A DNA stretch of 64,000 nt from Streptomyces sp. NBC_01267 (lineage in GTDB: Bacteria; Actinomycetota; Actinomycetes; Streptomycetales; Streptomycetaceae), in the NCBI RefSeq assembly GCF_036241575.1, contig NZ_CP108455.1:434001-498000 (forward strand), read 5' to 3'. Numbering within the stretch: position 1 is the stretch's first letter; each line of letters begins with the position of its first letter. Shown here one piece after another: positions 1-9,571 of this stretch. The notes under the pieces are model-generated. The model was not told the DNA's origin. It was given only the letters and a program-made list of their open reading frames with translations, and searched no databases. Made by a program: the position numbers and the translations under genes.

Positions 1-113
1 GTCGTGCCGGACACCAGCGGCGCCGCGAACACGAGGAACGTGAGGACCAGAGCCGTCGGCCAGAGGTACTGCGTCCGGCGTGGTGGGGGTACGGACGCGG
101 AGGAACGGGCCAT
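1..113 (-). CDS. Partial N-terminus of a secreted or membrane protein
   Basis: Only the first 37 codons lie in the window; the gene continues past the left edge. It opens with an ATG at 113 on the minus strand. The peptide starts with a short Arg-containing stretch (MARSSASVPPPRRTQ) followed by a hydrophobic run (YLWPTALVLTFLVFAAPLV), which looks like an N-terminal signal or the first transmembrane helix with positive-inside charge. That topology fits the first helix of an ABC-transporter permease or a secreted protein. Nothing more can be said about function from this fragment. Its promoter should lie in the 114-479 gap. Confidence 0.6.
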   Translation of the reverse strand, partial: MARSSASVPPPRRTQYLWPTALVLTFLVFAAPLVSGT

Positions 114-479
114 GAAGAACCTTTGAATCGGCTTCGAATTGGCTGGGAACCGCTGCTCAGTTGGGGAGAACAACGGCCCCCACGGGGGCACTACAACGCT
201 ACGGCGCCGACGCATCCATCAGGAACAGACCTGGTACGGGCCTGCCCCGTCGGCACTCTGACAAGCTTTCACCCCGCACTACGGCTCATCTGTCCGTCTA
301 CCGGACGGCTTAGCGAGATCGTATAGTCGCCTTGCATATCCCCAGAGCGCTTTTCAGCCACTCTTCGGTCCTTCGGTCACCTTGGGACGCGGGAGGCGAC
401 GGCGCACCCGTCCGGCCCCCGGCTCTCCGGCAGTTACAGCTTGCGGGCCGCGCCGTGAGAAGTGCCGCCGGAACACACC
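114..479. other. Intergenic region between phosphoketolase 3' end and the partial gene
   Basis: This 366-base gap separates two minus-strand genes, so it should hold the terminator of xfp and the promoter of the truncated gene. I see a small GC hairpin (GCCCCC-ac-GGGGGC, 176-189) and a possible minus-strand TATACGAT -10-like element near 318-328. No protein-coding frame here has a convincing start, and no RNA gene was recognised. Reading frames in it lack any recognisable domain. Confidence 0.5.
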
Positions 480-2879
480 TCAGGTCTCCAGAGGCAGCGG
501 CTGCCAGGTCCAGTCGGCCACCTCGGGCAGGTCGGTGCCGTGTTCCCGGATCCAGGAGTGGTGCCGCAGCCGGGCGTCCTCCATCACCTGCCGGGTGTGC
601 GTCGCGCGGACCGCGAGGCCCGGCACCCGGTCGATGACGTCCAGAACGAGCCGGTAGCGGTCCAGGTCGTTGCGTACCACCATGTCGAAGGGCGTGGTGG
701 TCGTCCCCGATTCCTTGTACCCCCGCACGTGCAGGTTCCGGTGTCCGGCCTGGCGGTAGGCGAGGCGGTGGATGAGCCACGGGTAGCCGTGGTAGGCGAA
801 GATCACCGGCTTGTCGCGGGTGAACAGCGCGTCGTACTGCCTGGCGGACAGTCCGTGCGGGTGCTCCGACTCGGGGAGCAGCCGGGCGAGGTCGACGACA
901 TTGACGACGCGGACGGCGAGCTGCGGCAGATGACGGCGGAGCAACAGGGCGGCTGCCAGAACCTCCTGGGTCGGGACGTCACCCGCGCAGGCCAGCACGA
1001 CATCGGGTTCCTCGCCCTCCCGCTCGGTACCGGCCCACTCCCAGACGCCCGCCCCCCGCGCGCAGTGGGCCCGTGCCTCGTCCAGCGTGAGCCAGTCGAA
1101 GGTCGGCTGCTTCCCGGCGATGACCACATTGACGTAGTCACGGCTGTGCAGGACGTGTTCGGCCACCGAGAGCAGCGTGTTGGTGTCCGGCGGCAGGTAC
1201 ACCCGTACGACCTCGGGCGCCTTGTTGAGCACGTGGTCGACGAAGCCGGGGTCCTGGTGGGAGAAGCCGTTGTGGTCCTGGCGCCATACGTGCGAGGTGA
1301 GCAGGTAGTTGAGGGAGGCGATCGGGCGGCGCCAGGGCAGCGTGCGGGACACCTTCAGCCACTTGATGTGCTGGTTCACCATGGAGTCGACGATGTGCAC
1401 GAAGGCTTCGTAGCAGGAGAAGAGCCCGTGCCTGCCGGTGAGGAGATAGCCCTCCAGCCAGCCCTGGCAGGTGTGTTCGGACAGGATCTCCATCACGCGG
1501 CCGTGCCGGTCGAGGTTCTCGTCGACGTCGCTGGTCCGGGCCTGCCAGGCCTTTCCGGTGGCCCCGTACAGGGCCTGGAGCCGGTTGGAGGCCGTCTCGT
1601 CCGGGCCGACGACACGGAAGTCGCGGCGCTCCTTCGTGGCGTCCATGACCGCTTCCAGCAACTCCCCCAGGACCCGGGTCGGTTCGTGGAAGGTCGCGCC
1701 CGGCCGGTCGACCCGCACGGCGTACCCGTCCAGGGGCGGCACGGGGAGCCGGCGGAGCAGCAGTCCGCCGTTGGCGTACGGGGTGGCGCCGAGCCGACGG
1801 GCGCCGTCAGGGACGCAGGCCAGGACCTGCGGGCGGGGGCTGCCGTTGTCGTCGAACAGTTCCGCGGGCCGGTACGAACGCAGCCAGTCCTCCAACTGCC
1901 GGAGGTGTTGCGGGTTTTCGCGTACGTTCGGCAGCGGCACCTGGTGGGCGCGCCAGGTGCCTTCGACCGGCAGCCCGTCGACGCTCACCGGCCCGGTCCA
2001 GCCCTTGGGCGTGCTCAGGACGATCATGGGCCAGCGCGGACGCACGGTGGCCCCGGCCTCCCGGGCGGCGCGCTGGATCCGTGCGATGCGGTCCAGCGCG
2101 GTGTCCATGGCCGCGGCCATGGCACGGTGGACCGATTCGGGGTCGTCGCCGGTGACATGGAGTACGTCGTGGCCGTAGCCGCGGAGCAGCTCGTCCAGTT
2201 CCGCCTCGGGGACGCGGGCGAGCACGGTCGGATTGGCGATCTTGTAGCCGTTGAGGTGCAGGATCGGCAGCACGGCGCCGTCGTGCACCGGGTCGAGGAA
2301 CTTGTTGGAGTGCCAGGACGCGGCGAGCGGGCCGGTCTCCGCCTCGCCGTCACCGATCACACACGCGACCAGCAGGTCCGGATGGTCGAGCGCGGCTCCG
2401 TAGGCGTGGGAGAGGGAGTAGCCCAGCTCGCCGCCCTCGTGGATCGATCCCGGTGTCTCGGGTGCGACATGGCTGGGGACTCCTCCGGGGAAGGAGAACT
2501 GGCGGAAGAGCCGGGCCATGCCGTCGCCGTCCCGGCCGATGTCCGGATACGTCTCGGAGTAGCTGCCCTCCAGCCAGGAGTTGGCCAGCACGGCCGGGCC
2601 GCCGTGTCCGGGACCCCAGACGCAGACCGCGTCCTGTCCGCGCGCCTTGACGACACGGTTGAGGTGGGTGTGGACCAGGTTCAGCCCGGGAGAAGTGCCC
2701 CAGTGACCGAGCAGGCGGGGTTTGATGTGTTCGGGCCGCAGCTCCTCGGTGAGCAGCGGATTGCTCATGAGGTAGATCTGGCCGACCGCCAGGTAGTTCG
2801 CGGCGCGCCAGTGGGCGATCAGCGAGGCCAGCTCCTCGTCGCCGACCGATGCGCGTGCTTCCGTGCCGGTGTCGCCCAT
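480..2879 (-). CDS. xfp: Xylulose-5-phosphate/fructose-6-phosphate phosphoketolase
   Basis: A 799-residue thiamine-diphosphate enzyme that cleaves xylulose 5-phosphate (and often fructose 6-phosphate) with phosphate into acetyl phosphate plus a C3 or C4 aldose phosphate. The length is normal for the family. Visible signatures are LGHWGTSPG (about 58-66), GPGHGGP (89-95), and the ThDP motif GDGEAETGP (176-184) followed by the Asn of LHLNGYKI (about 210). [12 protein letters not shown] just before it is also typical. The ATG at 2879 is preceded by GGAGGAATGCC, a strong ribosome site. The stress-protein gene lies 116 bases upstream on the same strand. No acetate kinase or phosphotransacetylase gene is adjacent, so how acetyl phosphate is used is not shown here. 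Confidence 0.96.
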   Translation of the reverse strand: MGDTGTEARASVGDEELASLIAHWRAANYLAVGQIYLMSNPLLTEELRPEHIKPRLLGHWGTSPGLNLVHTHLNRVVKARGQDAVCVWGPGHGGPAVLANSWLEGSYSETYPDIGRDGDGMARLFRQFSFPGGVPSHVAPETPGSIHEGGELGYSLSHAYGAALDHPDLLVACVIGDGEAETGPLAASWHSNKFLDPVHDGAVLPILHLNGYKIANPTVLARVPEAELDELLRGYGHDVLHVTGDDPESVHRAMAAAMDTALDRIARIQRAAREAGATVRPRWPMIVLSTPKGWTGPVSVDGLPVEGTWRAHQVPLPNVRENPQHLRQLEDWLRSYRPAELFDDNGSPRPQVLACVPDGARRLGATPYANGGLLLRRLPVPPLDGYAVRVDRPGATFHEPTRVLGELLEAVMDATKERRDFRVVGPDETASNRLQALYGATGKAWQARTSDVDENLDRHGRVMEILSEHTCQGWLEGYLLTGRHGLFSCYEAFVHIVDSMVNQHIKWLKVSRTLPWRRPIASLNYLLTSHVWRQDHNGFSHQDPGFVDHVLNKAPEVVRVYLPPDTNTLLSVAEHVLHSRDYVNVVIAGKQPTFDWLTLDEARAHCARGAGVWEWAGTEREGEEPDVVLACAGDVPTQEVLAAALLLRRHLPQLAVRVVNVVDLARLLPESEHPHGLSARQYDALFTRDKPVIFAYHGYPWLIHRLAYRQAGHRNLHVRGYKESGTTTTPFDMVVRNDLDRYRLVLDVIDRVPGLAVRATHTRQVMEDARLRHHSWIREHGTDLPEVADWTWQPLPLET

Positions 2880-2995
2880 GGCATTCCTCCGCTGCGGTGG
2901 ATGTCCTTGCCAGCCTTACGCCGAGCGGGCGGCGCCCGCGACCCGCCGGGACCGTCCGGGCCACCGGGCCGGAACGGCCGGGCGCCCGTACCGGC

Positions 2996-3859
2996 TCATC
3001 CGTGCGGGACGACCGCCACCGGGCAGGGCGCGTGGTGCACGGCTGCCGACAGGACGTGTCCCACCGGGGACGACCAGGTGGGACGGTTCCTGCGGCGGCC
3101 GACGACCAGCAGTCCGCCGCCCGCGGCGCCCCGTACGACGGCGCTCGCGGGGCTCTCCATCAGCACCCGGTCGACCGTGCGCACTCCGGGGAACTTCGCC
3201 CGCCAGGGGCGCAGCGCCTCGGTGAGTTCCCGCTGGGCTTCCTTGGCGACCTCACCCGACACGAAGGGGTCGATCCCGTCACGGGTGTAGGCGGGTGCCG
3301 GGAGGCTTCTGCCGTGCACGGCGCGCAGTGCGACGCCCCGTCTGGCCGCGGCCTCGAAGGCGAACTCGAACACGGCGTCGTACGGGCCGTGCAGACCCAG
3401 CCCCACCACCACGTCACCGTCCTGGGCCACGGGCCCGGTGTCCCGGCGCGCACGGACGAGAACGGTCGGGCACCCGGCCCGTGCCACCACGTGCAGACCG
3501 ATGTCGCCGAGGAAGTAGCTGGCCAGCGGCGCCATGTCCCGCGAGCCGAGGACCAGCAGCTCCGACTCCCCGGCGGCTTCCAGCAGCGCGTGCGCCGGGT
3601 CCTCGGCGATCAGGTCCTCCATGACGGACAGGCCCGGGTAGCGCTCCTCGATGACGCGGCGCGCCCGGTCCACGATCCACTGGGGCCAGTCGTTCCGGTC
3701 GCCCTCCACGGCCTGCCGGGCCGGGTCCTCGGGTACCGGTACCCACGCGTGCAGCACGCGCAGGGTCGCGTGGCGCGACTCTGCTTCCTGGGCCGCCCAG
3801 TGGGCGGCGGACAACGCCTCGGACGTGCTGTCCAGGCCGACGGTGACGATCGGCGTCAT
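2996..3859 (-). CDS. Tandem universal stress protein (UspA family)
   Basis: A 287-residue protein with two UspA domains in tandem, roughly residues 1-145 and 150-287, as common in actinobacteria. The first has the VTVGLD start strand and the nucleotide-loop region LGSRDMAPLASYFLGDIG; the second ends with a VGRRRNRPTWSSPVG loop and the PCPVAVV strand typical of Usp C-termini. I chose the ATG at 3859 because it matches the family start (MTPIVTVGLD) and has GGAG seven bases upstream; a longer frame upstream adds an Arg/Gly-rich stretch unlike the family. Such proteins bind ATP and respond to hypoxia or stress. Its position upstream of phosphoketolase suggests a link to fermentative or energy stress, which is inference. 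Confidence 0.92.
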   Translation of the reverse strand: MTPIVTVGLDSTSEALSAAHWAAQEAESRHATLRVLHAWVPVPEDPARQAVEGDRNDWPQWIVDRARRVIEERYPGLSVMEDLIAEDPAHALLEAAGESELLVLGSRDMAPLASYFLGDIGLHVVARAGCPTVLVRARRDTGPVAQDGDVVVGLGLHGPYDAVFEFAFEAAARRGVALRAVHGRSLPAPAYTRDGIDPFVSGEVAKEAQRELTEALRPWRAKFPGVRTVDRVLMESPASAVVRGAAGGGLLVVGRRRNRPTWSSPVGHVLSAAVHHAPCPVAVVPHG

Positions 3860-4027
3860 GTCGATGCTCCGTTCCCGGCGGGTCCGCCTCGTCGACGCTC
3901 CGGTGGATCCGCCGTTTCGACCGCGGGCAGCCGCCTCACATTCTGCACCGCACCGGGACGAACCGCCTCTCGCTCCGGCTCCGGGTGCCGGTGTCCGGAG
4001 CCTCACGCCGGACGCCCCGACGCCGTA

Positions 4028-4075
4028 GGGCCGGGACAGCGGAGGGCCGGGACAGCGGATGCGCCGTCCCGGCCC
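4028..4075. terminator. Hairpin with duplicated left arm between alpha-galactosidase and usp
   Basis: A 16-base unit starting GGGCCGGGACAG is perfectly duplicated at 4028-4043 and 4044-4059. The second copy (GGGCCGGGAC, 4044-4053) pairs with GTCCCGGCCC at 4066-4075 to form a 10-bp stem; the first copy could pair with the same right arm instead. It lies just downstream of the minus-strand alpha-galactosidase stop and is probably its terminator. Confidence 0.6.
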
Positions 4076-4115
4076 CGTTTCCGGCTCGCTCGATCTTTGA
4101 CCTGTGCGGCGCGGA

Positions 4116-5870
4116 TCAGGTGGGCAGGGCCCAGATCTGATTCTGCTGGTTCGGCCGGGAGGTGCCGCAGTCGCCGACGATGAGCGGGTTGTCGTCGGCG
4201 GTGAGAGAGGCGTAATCGTCCAGGCACAGGCCGGTCAGGCCGGTGTTCTGGAGGAAACCGTTGCGCTGGTAGGACCACTTCTGGGTGGCACGGCCGTCGC
4301 AGGGCTCCAGTACCGCCCAGTAGCCGGTGTACCTGCTGTCGTCGTTCCGGTACGAGGCGTCCAGGCACTGGCCGAGGGTGCGCACCGTGCCGTCGCCGGG
4401 CAGCGTCCACCGCTGGTTGGTGCCCGCGTCGCAGTTGTGGAGGACCACCGGATTGCCGGCCGCGGTGCCCGAACCGCTGTCGTCGACGCACTTGCCGCCG
4501 ATCCCGGTGAGCTGGCCGGTGGGCTGCTGACCGGTGCAGCCCGCTCCGGGAGTGACCCGGAAGACGGCGGTGCTGTGGGCGTCGAGGGTGGCGCCGATGG
4601 TTCCGTCGGTGGTCGAAGTGGCGCCCGTCCAGAGGTCCTTGACCTTGGCCCGGCACTGGCTTCCGGTGAATCCGACCCCGGCCAGCGTGGTGCTCGCGGG
4701 GACCGCGGTGGTACCGCGGTTGAGGAGTGCGACGGCCCGGTCGCCGTTGGCGAGCGGCCGTGCGAGGACGTCCACCGTGCCGTCACGCGAGACGACACCC
4801 GCCTGCCGCCCCAGACCGTCCTGGTCGACCGCGATGACGTCCTTGTTGCCGAGGGTCTTCAGCGACGGCGCGGACAGCGCTGCGACATCGGTGCTGAGGA
4901 TCAGCGGCGAGGCCATCATCGCCCAGAGCGACACCTGGGTCCGCGACTCGGCGTCGGTCAGCCCGTCCCCGGTGATCAGGAAGTCCGGGTCGTTCCAGTC
5001 ACCCGGCCCCGAGTACCGCGCGAGCAGCGAGTTGTACCCGTACTGGGTCATCACTCCGCTGCCGTTGGACGTCTTGTCCCAGGCCGAGCCGCCCATGTGC
5101 AACATCTTGACGTCATTGCCCTCGCGCCACAGCTGCCCGCTCTGCGAGGCTCCGTCGATGACCGTGTACCAGTCGGACAGGTCGGAGACGCCGATGGAGA
5201 AGTACGCGGGCGACGACTCCGAGAACACCATGTCCCGCTTGGAGGAGTTGGCCTTCATCGCGGCGCCGAAGTCCTTGTACGCCTTGATGTAACCGCTCGC
5301 GCTGTCCGCCTCCGACGGCATGTTGCAGCCGTCGAGCTTGATGTAGTCCACGCCCCAGGCGGCGAACTGGTCGGCGTCCTGCTGGAAGTGGTTCCAACTG
5401 CCGGGGAAACCACCGCAGGTGTACGTGCCGATGTCCTCGTAGATGCCGAACTTCAGCCCCATGTCGTGCAGTCGGCGGCCCAGGTCGGCCATGCCCCGGG
5501 GGAACTTGCCGGTGTCGGTGACCAGGGCGCCCTGCGCGTCGCGTGCGTGGGTCATCCAGCAGTCGTCGACCGTGACGGTCCGGTAGCCCTTGGCCGCAAG
5601 CCCGTTGTCCACCAGAGCGCGGGCCTGACCGAGGATCAGGCTCTCGGTGGGGCCGGTGTCACCGGGATTGGGGGCGTCGGGCCCGCAGCCGAACCGGGCC
5701 CAGTTGTTGAAGCCCATCGGTGGGGTCACCGCCAGCGCGTGGCCCTGCGGACTGGTGGCGGTCGTGGACGCTTCTGCCGCGGGGGCCAGCAGCGCGCCCA
5801 CCAGTGCCGCTGCCACCGTCGCCGTCAAGGCGACACGTCTCGGGCGCCGCGACTGATGTCGGCTCCTCAT
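4116..5870 (-). CDS. Secreted GH27 alpha-galactosidase with C-terminal ricin-type (CBM13) domain
   Basis: A 584-residue secreted glycoside hydrolase of family GH27, expected to release terminal alpha-galactose (or beta-arabinopyranose in some members) from plant oligo- and polysaccharides. A signal peptide with twin Arg and a hydrophobic core ends near residue 34 (AEA). The catalytic barrel shows PPMGFNNW (50-57), DDCW (102-105), the nucleophile Asp180 in YIKLDGCN and the acid/base Asp253 in WREGNDV. The last about 130 residues form a beta-trefoil with three QxW-type repeats (NQRW, TQKW, NQIW). The ATG at 5870 is chosen because AGGAG lies eight bases upstream and it begins the signal peptide. 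It stands alone, divergent from the SDR gene at 6175. Confidence 0.93.
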   Translation of the reverse strand: MRSRHQSRRPRRVALTATVAAALVGALLAPAAEASTTATSPQGHALAVTPPMGFNNWARFGCGPDAPNPGDTGPTESLILGQARALVDNGLAAKGYRTVTVDDCWMTHARDAQGALVTDTGKFPRGMADLGRRLHDMGLKFGIYEDIGTYTCGGFPGSWNHFQQDADQFAAWGVDYIKLDGCNMPSEADSASGYIKAYKDFGAAMKANSSKRDMVFSESSPAYFSIGVSDLSDWYTVIDGASQSGQLWREGNDVKMLHMGGSAWDKTSNGSGVMTQYGYNSLLARYSGPGDWNDPDFLITGDGLTDAESRTQVSLWAMMASPLILSTDVAALSAPSLKTLGNKDVIAVDQDGLGRQAGVVSRDGTVDVLARPLANGDRAVALLNRGTTAVPASTTLAGVGFTGSQCRAKVKDLWTGATSTTDGTIGATLDAHSTAVFRVTPGAGCTGQQPTGQLTGIGGKCVDDSGSGTAAGNPVVLHNCDAGTNQRWTLPGDGTVRTLGQCLDASYRNDDSRYTGYWAVLEPCDGRATQKWSYQRNGFLQNTGLTGLCLDDYASLTADDNPLIVGDCGTSRPNQQNQIWALPT

Positions 5871-6174
5871 GGTTTCGACTCCTGACATTGATACGCGTGC
5901 ATGACAACGAATCAGATGGCCATCAGTGCAACGCACCAACGGCCCTACGTCAATAGGTGATTGAAACTCCGCCACTTCGAGCAGTACCGATCATTTTCAG
6001 CTCAGACCGAGCTGCGATCGTCGCGACCGGGAGAAGGCCGCACAGTCGCACCGGGCGCGCTTCCGCGTCCCGCCGACAGCGGTCCACAGCCGCTCCGTAG
6101 GGTGGAAGCCCCGGCGCGAACCCCGCGCCGGCCCCGGTCCGTCACGTCATCCGCACGAAAGCCAGAGGTATCCC
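5871..6174. other. Divergent intergenic region alpha-galactosidase / SDR
   Basis: This 304-base gap holds the promoters of two divergent genes. The part next to the galactosidase (about 5880-6000) is noticeably richer in A and T than its surroundings, as expected for promoters, while the SDR side is GC-rich with a short inverted GGCGCG repeat near 6114-6130. I did not find a convincing operator palindrome. Confidence 0.4.
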
Positions 6175-6909
6175 ATGAGCCGGCAGTTGGTCACTGTGGT
6201 CACAGGCGGCAGCCGCGGCATCGGCGCGGCCATCTGCAGGCGGCTGGCCGACGACGGTCACCATGTCGCTCTCGGATACCGCTCCGACGCCGCAGCGGCC
6301 GAGACCGTGGCCGCCTCGGTGCGCGAGACGGGCCGCCGTTGCGTGACCGTACGCGTCGACACCACCGACGAGGCCGCGGTCGACCGGATCTTCGAGACCG
6401 CGGCCTCCGAACTCGGCCCGGTCACCGGCCTGGTGAACAACGCCGGAGTCGGCGGTCCGCTCGGTCCGCTCGCCGAAGCGGACGCGGCCGGCATCCGCCA
6501 CGCCCTGGACGTCAACGTCATGGGATACCTGCTCTGCGCCCGCCGGGCCGTCCGCGACCTGACCCGGACCGGCGGCGGGGCCGTCGTGAACATCTCGTCC
6601 GCCGCGGCGACCCTCGGCAGCCCGGGAGAGTACGTCCACTACGCCGCGGCCAAAGCCGCCGTCGACGCGCTGACCGTCGGCCTCTCGAAGGAGGTCGCGG
6701 CTGCCGGGATCCGGGTGAACGCCGTGGCGCCCGGCCTCGTCCGGACCGAATTCCACGAAGACCCCGAGCGCCCCGACAAACTGGCCTCGACCGTACCCCT
6801 GGGGCGGGCGGGCAACCCGGACGAGATCGCCGGCGCCGTCTCGTGGCTCCTGTCGGACGACGCCTCGTACACCACGGGGGCCGTCCTGCGGGTGGCCGGA
6901 GGCCGGTAG
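6175..6909 (+). CDS. SDR-family NAD(P)-dependent oxidoreductase
   Basis: A 244-residue classical short-chain dehydrogenase. The nucleotide-binding motif TGGSRGIG (about 10-17), the NNAG motif (about 88-91), the catalytic Ser of NISSAAAT and YxxxK in YAAAK are all present, and the C-terminus ends RVAGGR in the usual way. ATG at 6175 has AGAGG six bases before it. It resembles FabG-like and glucose-dehydrogenase-like SDRs (YgfF type), but the substrate cannot be read from sequence. It stands between a divergent galactosidase and a same-strand mannanase and is followed by a GC palindrome, so it is probably monocistronic. Confidence 0.88.
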   Translation: MSRQLVTVVTGGSRGIGAAICRRLADDGHHVALGYRSDAAAAETVAASVRETGRRCVTVRVDTTDEAAVDRIFETAASELGPVTGLVNNAGVGGPLGPLAEADAAGIRHALDVNVMGYLLCARRAVRDLTRTGGGAVVNISSAAATLGSPGEYVHYAAAKAAVDALTVGLSKEVAAAGIRVNAVAPGLVRTEFHEDPERPDKLASTVPLGRAGNPDEIAGAVSWLLSDDASYTTGAVLRVAGGR

Positions 6910-6916
6910 TCCGATC

Positions 6917-6934
6917 CGGCCGGGCGCCCGGCCG
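6917..6934 (+). terminator. GC-rich palindrome after SDR gene
   Basis: CGGCCGGGC and GCCCGGCCG form a perfect 9+9 inverted repeat seven bases after the stop codon, with no spacer, so the real loop would be about four bases. There is no U-tract, as usual in Streptomyces. It is a plausible but weak terminator. Confidence 0.4.
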
Positions 6935-7084
6935 CTCCCCGCCCCGCGCCCGGCCGGGGACCGGCACCCCCAAGATTGACATGTTCCTGATATTTTGATC
7001 GCCCGTTCCGTCCCGGGCACGCCCTCGCCGGCCCCGCCCTTTCGCGCGAGGCCCCGGTCAGCCCACCGACCCGGAAAGGCTCAC

Positions 7085-8533
7085 ATGCCCTCACCACGTA
7101 GACGCAGCGCACTGTTGGCAGTGATGTCGTGCCTGCTGCTCGGTTCGCTCCCGTCCGTGGCGTCCGCCGACGCCCGGTCCGCCCTCTGCAACAAGTACTG
7201 CGACGCCCGCGACCCCTCGGCGGCCTCGTCCGACCGGGTCCCGGTGAACACCACCATCTACTCGCGCAGCATCCAACTGCACCTCTCCGACAACGATGTC
7301 ATGGGATGGGCCTCGATCGACAACGGCAACCCCGGGGACGAGGTCTGGCTGGACCGCTCCTTCGACGGCGGCCGGACCTGGGCCTCCGGCAGCAAACTGG
7401 GTGACACCAGGACACCCCAGGGATCGGGGGGTTGGCGCTCCCAGATGTACAACGTCGACGACTGGAACACCGCGGGGGTGGGCGCGCTCCGGGCCTGCGG
7501 CAAGGCCGGGGACCGCCCGGAGATCGCCTGTACCGGGTGGGCGCGTGTCGACTGGAACGCCGGAAGCAGGAGCACCGCCGCCGCGACCGCACTGATGATG
7601 TCCTTCGACCGCAACTCCGGCCTGTTCGGGGGAAACGGCTGGTGGACGAGCGCCAACGCGCTGACGGCGGTCATCGACAACATCCGCGTCAGCGGGATGC
7701 CCAGCTACACGTACGCCGTCTCCAGCACCTACGACAAGAACATCGACGCGCAGGGCGGCAACTTCACCAACGACTATCTCGACGACACCGGGTGGTGGGG
7801 GCTGGCCTGGGTGGCCGCGTACGACCTGACCGGCGACAGCCGGTACCTCGACACCGCGCGGGCCGACGCCGACCACATGTTCGCCAACTGGACGGGCGCC
7901 TGCGGAGGCGGTGTTCTCTGGAACGAGAACAAGACCTACAAGAACGCCATCACCAACGAGCTGTTCCTCCAGCTCAACGCCGCACTGCACAACCGCATCC
8001 CCGGCGACTCGGCCTATCTGGACCGCGCCGAGAAGGAGTGGTCGTGGTTCAGCGCGAGCGGCATGATCAACTCCGACCACATGATCAACGACGGCCTGGA
8101 CGACGGCTGTTCGAACAACGGGCAGCAGACCTGGACGTACAACCAGGGCGTGATCCTCGGCGGGCTGGCCGAACTGCACCGGGCCACCGGGGACAACACC
8201 CTGCTGGACACCGCGCGCACCCTGGCCGACGCCTCCACCACCCGGCTGGAGACCGACGGGGTGCTGCGCGAGCCCGGTGAGTCCGACGACTGCACCGGTG
8301 ACGGCCCCTCCTTCAAGGGCGCCTACGTCCGCGGTCTCGGCAAGCTCAACGGCGAGCTGACCGGCCACCCCTACGACACGCCGCTGGCCCGGTGGGCGAA
8401 CGCCGCCCACGACAAGGACCGCAACGCCCTCGACATGTACGGGCCGCACTGGAACGGGCCGTGGGCCGGTACGCCCGACTACGGCTGCCAGCAGAGCACG
8501 CTCGATCTGCTCGACGCGGCTCCCGCGGGCTGA
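7085..8533 (+). CDS. Secreted GH76 glycoside hydrolase (endo-alpha-1,6-mannanase-like)
   Basis: A 482-residue secreted enzyme of the GH76 fold, whose known members cut alpha-1,6-mannan such as yeast cell-wall or mycobacterial mannan backbones. A signal peptide ends at ASA about residue 28. Residues about 50-200 form a Ser/Asp-rich N-terminal region with VWLDRSFDGGRTW, of a kind often found before GH76 domains; the (alpha/alpha)6 domain follows from about 215. The adjacent aspartates that act as nucleophile and acid/base are Asp233-Asp234 in YLDDTGWW. ATG at 7085 is chosen over an upstream in-frame start because GGAAAGG precedes it and the signal peptide begins there. A convergent terminator follows. 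Confidence 0.88.
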   Translation: MPSPRRRSALLAVMSCLLLGSLPSVASADARSALCNKYCDARDPSAASSDRVPVNTTIYSRSIQLHLSDNDVMGWASIDNGNPGDEVWLDRSFDGGRTWASGSKLGDTRTPQGSGGWRSQMYNVDDWNTAGVGALRACGKAGDRPEIACTGWARVDWNAGSRSTAAATALMMSFDRNSGLFGGNGWWTSANALTAVIDNIRVSGMPSYTYAVSSTYDKNIDAQGGNFTNDYLDDTGWWGLAWVAAYDLTGDSRYLDTARADADHMFANWTGACGGGVLWNENKTYKNAITNELFLQLNAALHNRIPGDSAYLDRAEKEWSWFSASGMINSDHMINDGLDDGCSNNGQQTWTYNQGVILGGLAELHRATGDNTLLDTARTLADASTTRLETDGVLREPGESDDCTGDGPSFKGAYVRGLGKLNGELTGHPYDTPLARWANAAHDKDRNALDMYGPHWNGPWAGTPDYGCQQSTLDLLDAAPAG

Positions 8534-8549
8534 GCCGACGGGCCGACCG

Positions 8550-8575
8550 CGCGGGGGCACTCGACTGCCCCCGCG
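8550..8575. terminator. Bidirectional terminator, GH76 gene / VOC gene
   Basis: CGCGGGGGCA and TGCCCCCGCG form a perfect 10-bp stem with a six-base loop (CTCGAC) exactly between two convergent genes. Confidence 0.8.
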
Positions 8576-8582
8576 TATCCGG

Positions 8583-9383
8583 TCAGGTCATCGACGGGTC
8601 GCCCTTGATCAGCGCGAAGACCGCCCCGGCGGGGTCCTTCAGCAGCGCCAGCCGTCCGACGCCCGGCGCGTTGCTCGGCGGCATCAGGGTCGTGGCACCT
8701 CGCTCGGTGGCCGCCGCGAAGGTGGCGTCGCAGTCCTCGACCCCGAAGTACGGGTGCCACTCCGATGTCGAGCCGGCCCGGACGTTCTCCTTGGGGAGGG
8801 CCATGATGCCGCCCTGTGACGTGTCGTCGTCCTTGCCGCCGCCCGCCGCGGACACGACGGTGTAGACCATTCCGTCGCCCATGGGCATGTCCTCGTACTG
8901 CCAGGAGAAGACCGACCGGTAGAAGCCCTTCGCCGCCTGCGCGTCGGTGGTGTGCAGCTCGGTCCAGCAGAGCGAGTTGGGTTCCATGACCGTCTGAAGG
9001 CCAGCGTTCTCGCCCGGCTGCCACACTCCGAACTCACCGCCCGTCGGATCCGTGAACGCCGCCATCCGCCCCGCGGTGAAGACGTCCGTCGGGGGGACGC
9101 GGACCTTGCCTCCCCCCTGCTCGACGGCGTTGCGGGTGCTGTCGGCGTCCGGCGTGTGGAAGTAGACGGTCCAGGCGGATGCCGCCCCCTTCTCCGTCAA
9201 CGGGCCGACGGCCGCGACCACCTTGCCGTCCCGCTGGAAGAAGCCGTAGCCGCCCGCGTCCGGACCCGCGGGCTCGAAGGTCCAGCCGAACACGGCGGTG
9301 TAGAAGGCGACAGCGGCGTCGGTGTCCGGGGACCCGAGATCGAGCCAGTTCGGTGCGCCCGGGACGTAGTCGGTCGTCAGCAT
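8583..9383 (-). CDS. Two-domain VOC-fold protein (glyoxalase/bleomycin resistance superfamily)
   Basis: A 266-residue protein made of two VOC repeats, about residues 8-125 and 140-262. Each starts with the family pattern of a hydrophobic strand followed by an AVAFYTAVFGW-like or AKGFYRSVFSW-like helix. This class of Streptomyces proteins (often called hydroxylase or glyoxalase) has no proven substrate; antibiotic sequestration or small-molecule isomerisation are possible. The ATG at 9383 has GGAGGATCTCCC in front. The gene stands alone between the convergent GH76 gene and the betaine operon's 3' end. Confidence 0.85.
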   Translation of the reverse strand: MLTTDYVPGAPNWLDLGSPDTDAAVAFYTAVFGWTFEPAGPDAGGYGFFQRDGKVVAAVGPLTEKGAASAWTVYFHTPDADSTRNAVEQGGGKVRVPPTDVFTAGRMAAFTDPTGGEFGVWQPGENAGLQTVMEPNSLCWTELHTTDAQAAKGFYRSVFSWQYEDMPMGDGMVYTVVSAAGGGKDDDTSQGGIMALPKENVRAGSTSEWHPYFGVEDCDATFAAATERGATTLMPPSNAPGVGRLALLKDPAGAVFALIKGDPSMT

Positions 9384-9571
9384 GGGGAGATCCTCCGTCG
9401 TACGGGTGGTGGTGGCGCCCGCCGCCCGCGGCCCGGAAATGCCTCTTCCTCGACGGGCACGGCAGCCATCGGCTCTTGTCCGATGGTTACCGGCCGCACG
9501 CCCCTGCCGAAACGGGAAGCGGGTCCGGGGCCTGCGGACGGACCTCCATCCTCACCCGTACGGCCCGACGG

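Noticed and set aside
462..3290. Long plus-strand frame opposite phosphoketolase and the stress protein
   Set aside because: Shadow of genuine minus-strand genes; peptide is Val/Gly/Arg-rich without motifs.
6973..6998. Consensus-like -35/-10 promoter for the GH76 gene (TTGACA at 6976)
   Set aside because: No -10 hexamer at proper spacing; the AT-rich patch is likely promoter-associated but elements cannot be assigned.
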